Assembly (NCBI GenBank): GCA_963724665.1
Contig: CAVRVH010000012.1
Coordinates: 868,001-932,000, forward strand
Reading direction: 5' to 3'
Length of the DNA stretch: 64,000 bases
Source of the DNA: DASUPK01 sp963724665
GTDB taxonomy: Bacteria; Actinomycetota; Thermoleophilia; Solirubrobacterales; 70-9
Positions within the stretch are counted from its first letter, which is position 1. Every line of letters starts with the position of its first letter. Positions 63,037-64,000 of this stretch are shown here, piece after piece. The notes below the pieces were generated by a model, which saw nothing but the letters and a program-made list of their open reading frames with translations, was not told where the DNA came from and ran no database searches. Position numbers and translations under genes: made by a program.

Positions 63037-64000
63037 ATGAGCCCCGCTTCTGCGCTCCTTGACGAGACCCTCCCATCCGGGGGCCGAGTCCATGTCATCG
63101 GCGCAGGGCCCGTTGGACTCATGTTGACGGCGTTGCTGCAGTCGATGGAGGGCTTTCCGGTGAGCCTCTATGAGAAGCGCCGCGAGTACACGCGCACCCG
63201 GATGGTCCAACTCGCGCCTTATCTCGTGGCGGATTCAGTCGAGAGCTACAGCGCCGACTACATCGACGGAGACACCGTCGCCGCAGTCTTCGATCCCGAA
63301 GAGCTCGACGAGGGCCTCGCGTTCCGAGGGTCCGTCTCCGGCGAGCTGATGGCAAATCTTCGCGAGTGGGCACAGGGGTTCTGTCCGCTCAACGCCATCG
63401 AGCACACGCTCAGCGATTTGATCGACACGAGCGGGTCGAGCGCGGTGCAACGCACTGAGGCCGACGTAACCGCGCAGGACGCGATCGCGATGCTCGAGCC
63501 GGGTGATCTCCTGGTCGACTGCACGGGCAGCGGGTCGCTGCTACGAGATCACCTGGCACCGGGCTCCAGCGACGAGGTCTTGGTTGAAGGCGCGAACACG
63601 CTGAACATCGCGCTCGAACACGCGCTGGTGATCACCTTCCTGTACGGCCAGACCTACGACTGCAACGAGTACTGCAAGTACTACAAGAACGCCGAAAACC
63701 CTCACTACAAGTTCATCCCGTTCGTCCACCGCACCTACTACGACGGCAGCGTCACCCACGTGACAGGAATCGTCCACATAACCGCTGACGAGTACGAGGC
63801 GATGCCGTCACATTTCGACGGCAAGTGGCTTCGCAGCAACTTTCCCGCGGTCGCGGAGTCGATGGACCACTTCATCGACAAGATCAAGCAGGAAACCAAT
63901 GGCGAGCTGGTCGGCGACCTGGCGATAGTCCGGATCCCGCTCGACGTGTATCGAGCGCGCAACGCGACCAACCGCGAATGGCGCAGGACGGGCCCCGATG
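63037..64000 (+). CDS. FAD/NAD(P)-binding monooxygenase-like protein, partial at window end
   Basis: Frame from ATG 63037 open to the window edge (321 residues so far). N-terminal Rossmann motif VHVIGAGPVGLMLTALL, typical of FAD-dependent monooxygenases and related reductases, then GDLLVDCTGSGSLL near residue 160, the usual second nucleotide-binding region. The following part is rich in Tyr/Asn/Lys (YCKYYKNAENPHYKF) and looks less GC-biased than neighbours. It is the first gene after tRNA-fMet; recent acquisition next to a tRNA is possible but no integrase or att repeat is visible. Confidence 0.75.
   Translation, partial: MSPASALLDETLPSGGRVHVIGAGPVGLMLTALLQSMEGFPVSLYEKRREYTRTRMVQLAPYLVADSVESYSADYIDGDTVAAVFDPEELDEGLAFRGSVSGELMANLREWAQGFCPLNAIEHTLSDLIDTSGSSAVQRTEADVTAQDAIAMLEPGDLLVDCTGSGSLLRDHLAPGSSDEVLVEGANTLNIALEHALVITFLYGQTYDCNEYCKYYKNAENPHYKFIPFVHRTYYDGSVTHVTGIVHITADEYEAMPSHFDGKWLRSNFPAVAESMDHFIDKIKQETNGELVGDLAIVRIPLDVYRARNATNREWRRTGPD

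Overview
The window is high-GC, gene-dense chromosomal DNA of an actinobacterium, most plausibly class Thermoleophilia (Solirubrobacterales-like). The call rests on the GC-rich codon use, an L25/Ctc protein with an acidic tail, an initiator tRNA of the actinobacterial type, and many membrane, secreted and regulatory proteins typical of soil actinobacteria. It is an inference from gene content; no rRNA is present. I see no transposase, integrase, phage module or CRISPR array.

Region by region. (1) 1-10.7 kb, housekeeping: an AarF/UbiB-type kinase (cut by the window edge), then rplY-(Gly-rich ORF)-pth-crotonase-like, a cupin, mfd, a membrane-anchored parvulin, mazG, eno and an FtsB/DivIC divisome protein. 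(2) 10.8-19.7 kb: four tandem, translationally coupled paralogues of a large polytopic membrane protein that resembles GT-C glycosyltransferases; the second copy is frameshifted and has lost the putative catalytic loop residues. (3) 19.7-24.8 kb: small conserved proteins, csrA, a secreted nuclease, a broken PASTA protein, class I FBP aldolase and a GCS2-type ligase. (4) 24.8-33.4 kb: HxlR regulator with two dyad sites, a zinc-ribbon rhomboid-like protein lacking catalytic residues, O-methyltransferase, GNAT, UPF0173 hydrolase, an R2-like diiron protein, a membrane-tethered ECF sigma fusion, and a divergent DHA2 exporter/MarR pair. (5) 33.4-48.7 kb: tRNA-Leu, a membrane nucleotide cyclase, a TPP enzyme, two zinc-ribbon paralogues flanking an integral membrane protein, a DEAD-box helicase convergent with a frameshifted recQ, aldo/keto reductase, nitrilase-type hydrolase and a cold-shock protein. 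(6) 48.8-64 kb: membrane-lipid enzymes (CFA synthase and acyl desaturase), a lipoprotein binding protein, a broken DXD glycosyltransferase, a DMT exporter, an FTR1-type iron permease divergent from a MarR-MFS operon with clear palindromes, an FAD oxidoreductase, Ppx/GppA, a CAP-domain secreted protein, tRNA-fMet with a strong terminator, and a partial FAD/NAD(P)-binding protein.

Three themes deserve attention. A short palindromic element occurs three times in the first 11 kb, once as an apparent in-frame insertion in mfd. Several genes (a membrane paralogue, PASTA protein, recQ, DEAD tail, one alpha/beta hydrolase, one glycosyltransferase) need single-base frameshift corrections. Several of these are missing a G or C in a short G/C run, so either assembly indels or real decay must be considered. 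Finally, four convergent gene pairs share their stop codons inside a single CTAG.
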